Origin: Chloroflexota bacterium
Lineage (GTDB): Bacteria > Chloroflexota > Anaerolineae > Anaerolineales > JACQED01
NCBI GenBank assembly: GCA_016200785.1
Contig: JACQED010000594.1
Coordinates: forward strand, 1-29,649
Direction of reading: 5' to 3'
DNA: 29,649 nt
The notes beneath the pieces are model-generated. The model had not been told where the DNA came from, searched no databases, and saw only the letters and a program-made list of their open reading frames with translations. Numbering within the stretch: position 1 is the stretch's first letter; each line of letters opens with the position of its first letter. Made by a program: the position numbers and the translations under genes. This document shows positions 23,030-29,649 of this stretch, piece by piece.

Positions 23030-24397
23030 CTAATCTGCTCCGAGCCTCCTCAACACCATCTCCCCGACCTTGTTGCCATCCCCCGCCCCCAGCGTAATCA
23101 ACACATCGCCCGATTTCAGGTGTTCGGCCAAATAGTCGGCGGCAGCGTCGAGCACAGGAATATGGCGCGCGTCGGGGTGATTCATCTTCTCGACGATGCC
23201 GCGCGCGTTGACGCCTGGATCGTCGGCTTCGCGCGAACGGAAAATATCGGTGACGACGACGTGGTCGGCGTCGCGGAAACTCGCGGCGAAGTCGGCCAGC
23301 AGAGCGCGAGTGCGGCTGAACGTGTGCGGCTGGAACATCGCCCAAATGGCTTTGCCCGGATAGCGCCGCCGAGCGGCCGCCAGCGTCGCGCGGATCTCAG
23401 TCGGGTGATGGGCGTAATCGTCGATCACCGTGATCCCCCGCGCTTCGCCCTTGATCTCGAAACGCCGCCCCACCCCGCGAAACTCGGCCAGCGCCTCCCG
23501 CGCCGTGTTGAAATCCAACTCGAAATGGTCGGCGACGGCGAGCGCGGCGAGGCTGTTGGCGACGTTGTGCAAACCCGGCAAGCGAATGCGCGCGAGGCCC
23601 AGCGTCGCTGCGCCGCGCACGACGAGAAAATCGTTGCCGCCCGCGCCGTTCGGCTGGATCGATTCGGCTTTCCATTCCGCGCCATTCCTTAGACCGTACG
23701 ACGTCACGCGAGTTCCTTTGTTTTCCGCAATTTCCCCTAGTTCCCTGGCTTTCGAGTCGTCGGCGCAAACTATCAATCTTCCGCCGTCCACAATCTGCTC
23801 CGTGAATTGCCGGAACGCTTCTTGCATCGACTCCGGCGTGGGGTAGCAATCGGGATGATCGTGTTCGACATTCGTCACCACCGCCACAGCCGGGCACAGG
23901 CCGAGGAACATGCGATCGTACTCGTCGGCCTCGATGACGAAGATCGAACTCGCGCCGCTGTGCGCGTTCGTCGCGTAGTCGGCCAGCACGCCGCCGACGA
24001 TGAACGACGGCTTCAGGCCGGCGCGGTCGAGCATGAACGCGACGAGTCCGGTGGTCGTCGTCTTGCCGTGCGTCCCGGCCACGGCCACCACCGTGCGCCC
24101 CGTGAGAAAGTCGGCGAGGAACTCCGCCCGCTTCTGCGCCGGGATGCCCGCGTGCCGCGCCGCGGCGACTTCGGCATTGTCGTCGGGAATCGCCGACGAG
24201 GCGACGACGACGTCCGCGCCTTCGACGTGACTCCCGGCGTGACCCTCATGAATCGTCGCGCCGAGGCGCGCAAGACGGCGCGTCAGATCGGAAGGTTGCG
24301 CGTCACTGCCGCTGACGACGTAACCGCTCTCCAGCAAGACAGCGGCTATTGCCGACAGTCCCGCGCCCCCGATACCGACGAAGTGAATGTGTTTCAT
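23030..24397 (-). CDS. murC: UDP-N-acetylmuramate--L-alanine ligase
   Basis: A 455-residue ATP-dependent ligase that adds L-Ala, the first stem residue, to UDP-MurNAc. The N-terminal Rossmann motif 'HFVGIGGAGLSAIA' is followed by the P-loop 'AGTHGKTTTT' (Gly108-Thr114), the central 'VVTNVEHDHPDCY' and the C-terminal 'DDYAHHPTEIRATL'. All expected catalytic motifs are present. A six-unit heptamer-like stretch (23711-23752) encodes 'RELGEIAENKGTRV' in the central domain, within about three residues of normal length. The gap from the CvpA-like gene is 6 bp. The ribosome site is weak. Confidence 0.95.
   Translation of the reverse strand: MKHIHFVGIGGAGLSAIAAVLLESGYVVSGSDAQPSDLTRRLARLGATIHEGHAGSHVEGADVVVASSAIPDDNAEVAAARHAGIPAQKRAEFLADFLTGRTVVAVAGTHGKTTTTGLVAFMLDRAGLKPSFIVGGVLADYATNAHSGASSIFVIEADEYDRMFLGLCPAVAVVTNVEHDHPDCYPTPESMQEAFRQFTEQIVDGGRLIVCADDSKARELGEIAENKGTRVTSYGLRNGAEWKAESIQPNGAGGNDFLVVRGAATLGLARIRLPGLHNVANSLAALAVADHFELDFNTAREALAEFRGVGRRFEIKGEARGITVIDDYAHHPTEIRATLAAARRRYPGKAIWAMFQPHTFSRTRALLADFAASFRDADHVVVTDIFRSREADDPGVNARGIVEKMNHPDARHIPVLDAAADYLAEHLKSGDVLITLGAGDGNKVGEMVLRRLGAD
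23711..23752. repeat. Possible heptamer-period array inside murC
   Basis: Six 7-bp units that share a T/C-rich pattern (AGTTCCT, TTCCCCT, AGTTCCC). More degenerate than the others, and the encoded segment is nearly of normal length, so this is the weakest of the nine. Confidence 0.4.
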
Positions 24398-24403
24398 GGC
24401 GAC

Positions 24404-24949
24404 TCACACGAAAACGATAATCACGAACACGAATGCCAGCGCGACCGCGAAGTATATGTACGGCACACCGATCATCACCGGCGGCAGATACTTGAGGTAC
24501 TCCTGCACGCCCTGGCCGACGAACCCTCCCACGCGCGGATCTGTGGGCGACACAATGCTGGGCAAAGGATAATTGGCGTCGGCCATGTAGAACCACAGCG
24601 TTCCGAAGATCAGATAACCGTTGATCGCGCCCAGCACCCCGCCCAGCATGATGTCTTGAAACTTCTCGCGGCGGGCCTTAGCGCCGACGAGGCTGGACAA
24701 CGCGGGCGACTCGTAACCAAAGAAAGCCAATAGCATGAAGAAGGCCGCTCTGACGATGAAGCGCGAAAGTGGGGGTTGCGCCTCCAGCGCCGGCCCGAAT
24801 CCTGGCACGTACGACTTCAACAGGGTATCAATGAACAGCGCCAGGATCATGGCGAAGATCACCAGTATCTCCTTCGCCCAGCCGCGCATCCCGCCGACGA
24901 TGCCGAAGAATAGGACGTACATCCAGAAGACGGCTACCAGCGACATCAT
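24404..24949 (-). CDS. CvpA-like membrane protein
   Basis: A 181-residue protein with four or five hydrophobic segments. The N-terminal pattern 'FFGIVGGMRGWAKEILVIFAMILALF' and the later 'REKFQDIMLGGVLGAINGYLIFG' resemble the CvpA (colicin V production) family, whose members are linked to envelope integrity and purF expression in E. coli; the molecular role is unknown. The ATG at 24949 overlaps the murG stop (ATGA). The frame is open far upstream, but only inside murG. Finding it between murG and murC is not the usual dcw layout. It could instead be a divergent small membrane protein of the phylum. Confidence 0.7.
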   Translation of the reverse strand: MMSLVAVFWMYVLFFGIVGGMRGWAKEILVIFAMILALFIDTLLKSYVPGFGPALEAQPPLSRFIVRAAFFMLLAFFGYESPALSSLVGAKARREKFQDIMLGGVLGAINGYLIFGTLWFYMADANYPLPSIVSPTDPRVGGFVGQGVQEYLKYLPPVMIGVPYIYFAVALAFVFVIIVFV

Positions 24950-26049
24950 GGCGAAACACCCGCCAACGCTCGCAGTTCGTTCGCAATCGCCCCGGCGGCG
25001 TCGGGCCGGGCGAGGGCGCGCATCCGCGCGCGCATCTCCGCCAGCCTGGTGCGGTCGGCCATCAGGCCGAGGATCGTCGGCACAAGTTTCGCGGCGAGTT
25101 CTTCGTCGTTCAGGCGCACCGCCGCGCCGCTCGCGGCGAGGTAGTCCGCGTTCACTTTCTGATAGCGCCACGCGTGCGGATACGGCACGAGGATCGCGGG
25201 CAATCCGAACAGCGGCAGTTCGCCCAGCGTCGAAGCGCCCGCGCGGGCCACCGCAAGATCGGCCGCCGCCAGCGCCGGCGCCATCTCGTCGTGCAGATAG
25301 GCGAAGGCGTGGTAGCGCGGCTTGAGCGACTCGGGCAGAGTCTCGCGGGCCGCGCTCACCCCCGGCCAATCGAGTTGGCCGGCGACGTGGATAATTTGGA
25401 AATGTGCAAGCAGATCGCTCGCGCCGGCGATCAGCGCGCGGTTCAGGCTTCGCGCCCCGCGCGATCCGCCGAACACGATCAGGGTCCGGAGCGCAGGATC
25501 AAGATTGAATGTGGCGAGGGCGCGGTCGCGCGTCGCCGCCCGCATTGCGTCGCGCACCGGGTATCCGGTGACGACGACTTTTCTGTTCGGAAAGAACGCG
25601 CGCGAGTCCTCGGCGGTCACAGCCACTTTGCGCGCGAGCCGGCTCAGCCACTTCACCGCCAGCCCCGGTTCGATGTCGGGCAGATAGACGAGGCTCGGCA
25701 CGCGTCGCAGGAATGCGGCGAGCGCGACCGGCACGGCAACAAAGCCGCCGGTGACGAAGAGCGTGTCGGGCCGAAAGCGCGCGACAAGCCCAAGTGACTG
25801 GAAAAAGCCGGCGACCAATCGGAAAAAGTTAGGCAGTGCCCGCATCCCCATGCCGTGCAAGCCCGCGCCCTCAACGGCCGCAAATTGTATTCCGGCCCGA
25901 CCGACCAATTCGGCCTCCATCCCGCCGGCTGATCCGATCCACAGGATTTGAATGTCGCCCGGCGCGCTACTTGCGCCGAACGCCTGGGCGACCGCCAGCG
26001 CCGGATAGACGTGTCCGCCTGTCCCGCCGGCCGTAATCAAAATTCGCAC
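24946..26049 (-). CDS. murG: Lipid II synthase MurG (GT28)
   Basis: A 367-residue membrane-associated glycosyltransferase that adds GlcNAc to lipid I to make lipid II. The start is GTG 26049, with GGAGG a few bases upstream and the family N-terminus directly after it ('RILITAGGTGGHVYPALAVAQ'). Further motifs are 'GGSRGARSLNRAL', 'VAGQLDWPG' and 'ARAGASTLGELPLFGLPAILVPYPHAWRYQKVNA', the UDP-GlcNAc site. A longer open frame to 26196 is not needed. Its first 83 bp overlap the 3' end of ftsW in another frame, and its stop overlaps the CvpA-like start. Confidence 0.95.
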   Translation of the reverse strand: MRILITAGGTGGHVYPALAVAQAFGASSAPGDIQILWIGSAGGMEAELVGRAGIQFAAVEGAGLHGMGMRALPNFFRLVAGFFQSLGLVARFRPDTLFVTGGFVAVPVALAAFLRRVPSLVYLPDIEPGLAVKWLSRLARKVAVTAEDSRAFFPNRKVVVTGYPVRDAMRAATRDRALATFNLDPALRTLIVFGGSRGARSLNRALIAGASDLLAHFQIIHVAGQLDWPGVSAARETLPESLKPRYHAFAYLHDEMAPALAAADLAVARAGASTLGELPLFGLPAILVPYPHAWRYQKVNADYLAASGAAVRLNDEELAAKLVPTILGLMADRTRLAEMRARMRALARPDAAGAIANELRALAGVSP

Positions 26050-27202
26050 GCGTCCTCCGCGGCAGGTCTTCCTCCTGCCGATATTTCTGGTGCGAAATGT
26101 TGAGCAACAGCCCCACACCGGCCAGCGAGGCGACGAGCGACGAGCCGCCGTAACTGATGAACGGCAGGGCGTTGCCGGCGAACGGCAGGATGGCAACCAT
26201 CACCGCCATGTTGATCAAAGCCTCGTAAGCGATCCAGCACGTTACGCCGGCGGCGAGGATCGCGCCCAGATCGTCGCCGGCGTTCGCCGCGATCTTGAGG
26301 CCGCGCCACACGAGCAAGGCGAACAACGCGATCACGGCTACACACCCGACGACGCCGATCTCCTCGCCGATGATGGCGAACACGCTGTCGGTGTGCGGCG
26401 TCGGCAGGAAGCCGAACTTCTGATAACTCGATCCGAGTCCGCGCCCGAGCCAACCGCCTTTGACGAAGGCGATCAACGCCTGCTGAACGTGCCAGCCGGC
26501 CTTGGTGAGGTCTTGCAGTCCCGCGACGTATTCGACCAGCCGGTTTCGTCCGGTGGACGAAGCCTGCACGACGGCCCACCCGCCCACGCCTCCGAGCACG
26601 GCGGCCAGCGCCATCTGAATGAGGTCCGCGCCGGCAAGAAAATACATGGTCACGCCGACCAGCACGACCGTGAGCGCGGCGCTGAGGTCGGGTTCCATCA
26701 TGATCGCTCCGGCGATGGCGCCGACGATAATGGCGAACGGGACGAGGCCGTAACTGAACTGGCGCAGTTTGTCGCTCTTCGAGGTCAGCCAGATCGCCAG
26801 GTACAACACGATCATGAACTTGGCGATTTCGCTCGGCTGGATCGATCCGTTGTAGAAGCCGCGCGTCGCGCCGAAGTTGCGCCCGCCGACGACCAGAACG
26901 GCGACTAGCAGACCCAGCGTCACGACGATCGCCAACACCGCCCACTTGCGCCAGTAGTGATAGTCCACGCGGGCGAAGATGAACAGCGCGATGATGCCCA
27001 CGGCCAGCGACCGGAGTTGGCGCACGAACACGACCGTGGTGCTGGTGTGATCGCTCAGGCTGTACGACCAGTCAAACGTGGTCGAGAACACCATCATCAT
27101 CCCGAATAGCGTCAGCCCGCCGACGAGGAGCAGGAGGCCCACGTCGAAGTTGAGGCCCAGGGCTTTCTTGCGTTGAGGTTGTGCGGCAGAAGCTACTGTC
27201 AT
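25967..27202 (-). CDS. ftsW: SEDS peptidoglycan glycosyltransferase FtsW
   Basis: A 411-residue, ten-segment membrane protein that polymerises lipid II at the septum. SEDS signatures are 'GSIQPSEIAKFMIVLYLA', 'MMEPDLSAA', 'GRGLGSSYQKFGFLPTPHTDSVFAIIGEEIG' (with the catalytic-type Asp in 'HTD') and 'LPFAGNALPFISYGGSSL'. Its place between murD and murG supports FtsW over RodA. After the last membrane segment an unusual 42-residue, Arg-rich tail ('RRTRANFDYGRRDRRTRL...') is read from DNA that also codes for the start of murG. The start is 2 bp after the murD stop. Confidence 0.94.
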   Translation of the reverse strand: MTVASAAQPQRKKALGLNFDVGLLLLVGGLTLFGMMMVFSTTFDWSYSLSDHTSTTVVFVRQLRSLAVGIIALFIFARVDYHYWRKWAVLAIVVTLGLLVAVLVVGGRNFGATRGFYNGSIQPSEIAKFMIVLYLAIWLTSKSDKLRQFSYGLVPFAIIVGAIAGAIMMEPDLSAALTVVLVGVTMYFLAGADLIQMALAAVLGGVGGWAVVQASSTGRNRLVEYVAGLQDLTKAGWHVQQALIAFVKGGWLGRGLGSSYQKFGFLPTPHTDSVFAIIGEEIGVVGCVAVIALFALLVWRGLKIAANAGDDLGAILAAGVTCWIAYEALINMAVMVAILPFAGNALPFISYGGSSLVASLAGVGLLLNISHQKYRQEEDLPRRTRANFDYGRRDRRTRLSGAGGRPGVRRK

Positions 27203-27204
27203 TT

Positions 27205-28638
27205 TTATAACGCCTTCACCATTTCTCTGAACTTCACGCCCCGTTCCGCGAAATCCACGAACTCGTCGAAGCTCGTCCCGCCGGGGGCCAGCAGGACCAC
27301 GTCACCTGATTGTGCGATTCGTGCGGCGGCGGTCACTGCATCGGCCATGCGTTCTCGCAAGGTGATAGCGGCATAGCCTTCGCTCCGCACCGCGCTCTCG
27401 ATCAGCCCGCGCGCTTCGCCGAACACGATCAGGTGCTTCACGCGCTCGCGCACCAGCACGGCAAATTCGTCCCACGGCAATTTCTTATCGCGCCCACCCG
27501 CGAGCAAAACGATCGGCTCGTGAAACGAAAGAATGGCAGCGACCGCGCGCTCCGGGGCGGTAGCAATCGAGTCGTTGTACCACTTCACGCCGTTCCACTC
27601 GCGGACAAATTCGAGCCGGTGTTCGACTCCCGTGAACTCGCCGATGGCCTGCCGCATCGCTTCCGGCGGCACACCCGCCGCGCCGGACGTGGCGCACGCG
27701 GCGAGCACATTCAAAACATTGTGCCGGCCTCGCACGCGAATCTCCGCGACGTCGCAAACTTTGTGCTCGCGGCCATCGGTGCGAAGCATCACGGCCTCGC
27801 TTCGCAGGAATGCGCCATCGCTTACCTCGGCCTGCCGGCTGAACCACACCAGCCGTCCCCTGACGAGTGCGGCCAATCCCTTCGCGCCCGGATCGTCCAG
27901 CCCCAACACGGCGACGCCGCCCGACGACTGATGGCGCAAGATGTGACTCTTGGCCTCGGCGTACGCCTCCATCGTCCCGTGCCGGTCGAGATGATTTGGC
28001 GTGATGTTCAGCACGGCGGCGACGTGCGGGCTGACGGTCATGATTTCCAACTGGAAGCTCGACAACTCCATTACCGCCAGATCGCCCGGACGCATCTCGC
28101 CCAAATCGGCCAGCAGCGGATTCCCGACGTTCCCGCCGACCCACACACGCTGGCTGATAGCTGATGGCTGATTGCCAATCGCCGTCGGCTGCCCGCCGCC
28201 ATCTGCCCTCGGCCATCCGCTGCCTGCCATCAGCCCGACCAGCGTCGTCGTCGTCGTCTTACCTGCCGAGCCGGTGATGCCGACGACGCGCGCCGGGGTC
28301 GCTTCCAGAAATATCTGCGAGTCGTTGGAGAGCGGGATCCCCCGGCGACGGGCCTCCCATGCTAGCGGCAAATCGGCGGAGACACCGCCGGAGAGGCACA
28401 GGAGGTCCGCGCCGTCGAGAAGGATCGGCGGATGACCGCCGAGCACATATTCGATTGGAGGGGCGGACGCATTTATCCGCCCGTACTCGGCCAGCGCAGT
28501 GAGTCCTGCGCTCAAGGCTTCGGCGGGCTTCGCGTCGCTCACCGTCACCCGCGCTCCCTGCCCCGCGAGATACCGCGCCAGCGCGATGCCTTGACGGGCG
28601 AGGCCAAGAATGACGACGCGCTTGCCGTGAAACTGCAT
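27205..28638 (-). CDS. murD: UDP-N-acetylmuramoylalanine--D-glutamate ligase
   Basis: A 477-residue ligase that adds D-Glu to UDP-MurNAc-L-Ala. I chose the ATG at 28638 ('MQFHGKRVVILGLARQGIAL'); a TTG at 28665 adds nine residues but lies in repeat DNA. The P-loop is 'GSAGKTTTTTL' (residues 123-133). The central 'MELSSFQLE', 'NITPNHLDRHGTMEAYAEAKSHI' and C-terminal 'WYNDSIATAPERAVAAI' and 'LLAGGRDKKLP' are intact. Between the P-loop helix and 'VGGNVGNPLL' there is an insert of about 25 residues (about 140-164) encoded by a 12-unit heptamer array. Family members have only a few residues there. Confidence 0.95.
   Translation of the reverse strand: MQFHGKRVVILGLARQGIALARYLAGQGARVTVSDAKPAEALSAGLTALAEYGRINASAPPIEYVLGGHPPILLDGADLLCLSGGVSADLPLAWEARRRGIPLSNDSQIFLEATPARVVGITGSAGKTTTTTLVGLMAGSGWPRADGGGQPTAIGNQPSAISQRVWVGGNVGNPLLADLGEMRPGDLAVMELSSFQLEIMTVSPHVAAVLNITPNHLDRHGTMEAYAEAKSHILRHQSSGGVAVLGLDDPGAKGLAALVRGRLVWFSRQAEVSDGAFLRSEAVMLRTDGREHKVCDVAEIRVRGRHNVLNVLAACATSGAAGVPPEAMRQAIGEFTGVEHRLEFVREWNGVKWYNDSIATAPERAVAAILSFHEPIVLLAGGRDKKLPWDEFAVLVRERVKHLIVFGEARGLIESAVRSEGYAAITLRERMADAVTAAARIAQSGDVVLLAPGGTSFDEFVDFAERGVKFREMVKAL
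28152..28235. repeat. Heptamer-period array inside murD
   Basis: Twelve consecutive 7-bp units spanning 84 bp, or 28 codons: GGCTGAT-type on the left and ATCCGCT/GCCTGCC-type on the right. The frame is kept. It encodes the loop after the MurD P-loop helix, including 'QPTAIGNQPSAIS'. Confidence 0.85.
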
Positions 28639-28651
28639 CGGACGTTGCTCA

Positions 28652-28715
28652 CCGCCAAGCCGCAAAGGACGCCAGGAGTAATTCTTCCCGCTATTCGCGG
28701 CTTCGCGGTTCGAGT
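28652..28715. repeat. Octamer-period repeats upstream of murD
   Basis: CCGCCAAG and CCGCAAAG units at 28652-28675, and ATTCGCGG and CTTCGCGG units at 28693-28715. They fill the 81-bp gap between the 103-residue gene and murD. Confidence 0.55.
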
Positions 28716-28719
28716 CTGA

Positions 28720-29031
28720 CTACGCCGCTTTCTTTCGCCGTCGCGCCGGATGTTCCTTATCTCCACTCGAACGGACTTTCGGGCGTTCCAGCGGCGCGAC
28801 GCGCAACGCCGGATCGTCCACGCCGATCCAGAAATGATTGGGCAGAACGTTGCGCGCGGCCTTGATTTGCACGCCCGCCGCCGCGTCAATCCCGCCGTTG
28901 AGGGTGGTGGGATTCACGACACACAGCGTGGGCAGTTGCCCGTATTTCTCTTTGTAGTGCGCGACCGCCCGCCCGATTTTTTCATCCAGCTTGCGATTCG
29001 AGTCGTCGAACCAGAGCATGCCGACTTCCAT
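28720..29031 (-). CDS. Conserved-looking small protein between mraY and murD
   Basis: A 103-residue soluble protein with no signal or membrane segment. Its N-terminal half reads 'MLWFDDSNRKLDEKIGRAVAHYKEKYG', then 'LPTLCVVNPTTLNGG' and 'VLPNHFWIGVDD', and it ends in a Lys/Arg-rich tail. The helix-plus-short-strands layout ('FDD...EKI..A..HYKEKYG..P..CVVNP') looks like a defined small fold, but I do not recognise the family. It has a good ribosome site (AGAGGA) and sits 12 bp after mraY, so it is very likely translated. Its place inside the precursor cluster suggests, but does not show, a wall-related role. A second ATG at 29019 is possible. Confidence 0.75.
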   Translation of the reverse strand: MEVGMLWFDDSNRKLDEKIGRAVAHYKEKYGQLPTLCVVNPTTLNGGIDAAAGVQIKAARNVLPNHFWIGVDDPALRVAPLERPKVRSSGDKEHPARRRKKAA

Positions 29032-29043
29032 ATTGATTTCCTC

Positions 29044-29649
29044 TTACAACAGCGCCAGCGCGATCCCAACCATCGCCGCCAGCAGAGCGACCAGCCAGAA
29101 GCGTTGGACGACTTGCGTTTCGCTCCAGCCGAGCAATTCAAAGTGATGGTGCAGGGGAGCCATTTTGAACAATCGTTGGCCCCCGCTCCACTTGAAATAG
29201 GCCACCTGCAACAGCACCGACAACGTCTCCGCCACGGGAATGACGGCGATGATGGGCAGTAACAGCCATTGCCCTGTCATGAGCGCCACCACGCCGAGCG
29301 CCGCCCCCAACGCCAGCGATCCCGTGTCGCCCATGAACAATTCGGCGGGGTGGACGTTGAACCACAAGAACGCGAAGCACGCGCCCACCACCGTGAAACA
29401 GAATCGGACGAGAAAGACCTGCCCTTGCAAGAGCGCGATGACGCCGTAGGCCGCGAAAGCGGTGGCGATCACCAGGCCGGCCAGCCCGTCCAGCCCGTCG
29501 GTGATATTCACCGCGTTCGAGCTCGCGACGATGATAAACGCCGCAATGGGAATGTAGAACAGGCCGATGTCGATCTTCAGCGGCACACTCGGAATGGCGA
29601 GGCTGCGCAGGCAGAAGCCATAATAGAGCAGTAGCACGACGGCCAGCGC
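29044..29649 (-). CDS. mraY: Phospho-MurNAc-pentapeptide transferase, N-terminus beyond window
   Basis: The C-terminal 201 residues of MraY, which links phospho-MurNAc-pentapeptide to undecaprenyl phosphate to form lipid I. The frame is open to the right edge, so the start is outside. Diagnostic motifs are 'SNAVNITDGLDGLAG' (catalytic Asp pair), 'FMGDTGSLALGAALG', and the 'APLHHHFELLGWSETQVVQRFW' His-rich cytoplasmic motif that separates MraY from WecA-type enzymes. At least six membrane segments are visible. First gene seen in the dcw operon here. Confidence 0.96.
   Translation of the reverse strand, partial: ALAVVLLLYYGFCLRSLAIPSVPLKIDIGLFYIPIAAFIIVASSNAVNITDGLDGLAGLVIATAFAAYGVIALLQGQVFLVRFCFTVVGACFAFLWFNVHPAELFMGDTGSLALGAALGVVALMTGQWLLLPIIAVIPVAETLSVLLQVAYFKWSGGQRLFKMAPLHHHFELLGWSETQVVQRFWLVALLAAMVGIALALL

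Noticed and set aside
24950..25369. Long N-terminal extension of the CvpA-like protein
   Set aside because: It is an open frame on the same strand wholly inside murG, with an Arg/Gly/Ala-rich composition typical of a shadow frame.
26050..26196. 49-residue N-terminal extension of MurG
   Set aside because: Low-complexity Arg/Ser/Cys sequence read out of frame from ftsW; the GTG at 26049 has GGAGG and begins the family N-terminus.

Overview
This GC-rich window (low 60s percent G+C by eye) carries 25 protein-coding genes, two of them cut by the window edges, and no RNA genes, insertion sequences or CRISPR arrays that I can recognise. The content points to an uncultured member of the Chloroflexota, probably Anaerolineae-like. 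The pointers are exported lipoproteins with Pro/Thr linkers, bacterial SH3 domains and the 'CTxLRW...VCP...TYTL' module common in that phylum, a class II (B12-dependent) ribonucleotide reductase, a DHH-CBS-tRNA nucleotidyltransferase fusion, and a compact division/cell-wall cluster. The phylum call is inference from gene content, not from a marker tree.

Left part (1-13,150) is a mosaic of short transcription units. A TolB-like propeller fragment converges on a three-gene minus-strand unit (Nudix hydrolase, then two tandem SH3 lipoproteins). A large plus-strand tRNA nucleotidyltransferase fused to DHH and CBS domains follows. A Crp/Fnr regulator is divergent from a Tat-exported sulfite-oxidase-family molybdoenzyme and a pentaheme cytochrome c. 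A GT-C glycosyltransferase is coupled to a DUF2270-DUF2179 membrane protein, and a propeller/SH3 lipoprotein is divergent from them.

Right part (13,150-29,649) is entirely minus strand. Read in the direction of transcription it is mraY (partial), a 103-residue unknown protein, murD, ftsW, murG, a CvpA-like membrane protein, murC, a 59-residue unknown protein, murB, ddl, ftsQ, ftsA, ftsZ, and then a strong intrinsic terminator. Most junctions are overlaps or gaps of a few bases, so this looks like one dcw operon making lipid-linked peptidoglycan precursors and the divisome. After it comes an nrdR-nrdJ unit with a well-placed pair of NrdR boxes over the promoter and an intrinsic terminator/attenuator between nrdR and nrdJ, then a DUF218 (YdcF/SanA-type) membrane protein.

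The least ordinary signal is a set of degenerate short-period tandem arrays. Nine have a strict 7-bp period and three an 8-bp period. They lie between genes, over stop codons and start regions, and in frame inside essential enzymes (tRNA nucleotidyltransferase, MurD, MurB and probably MurC), where they encode surface-loop-like inserts. Unit sequences differ from site to site but the period is kept. They resemble in principle the heptanucleotide STRR repeats of filamentous cyanobacteria.
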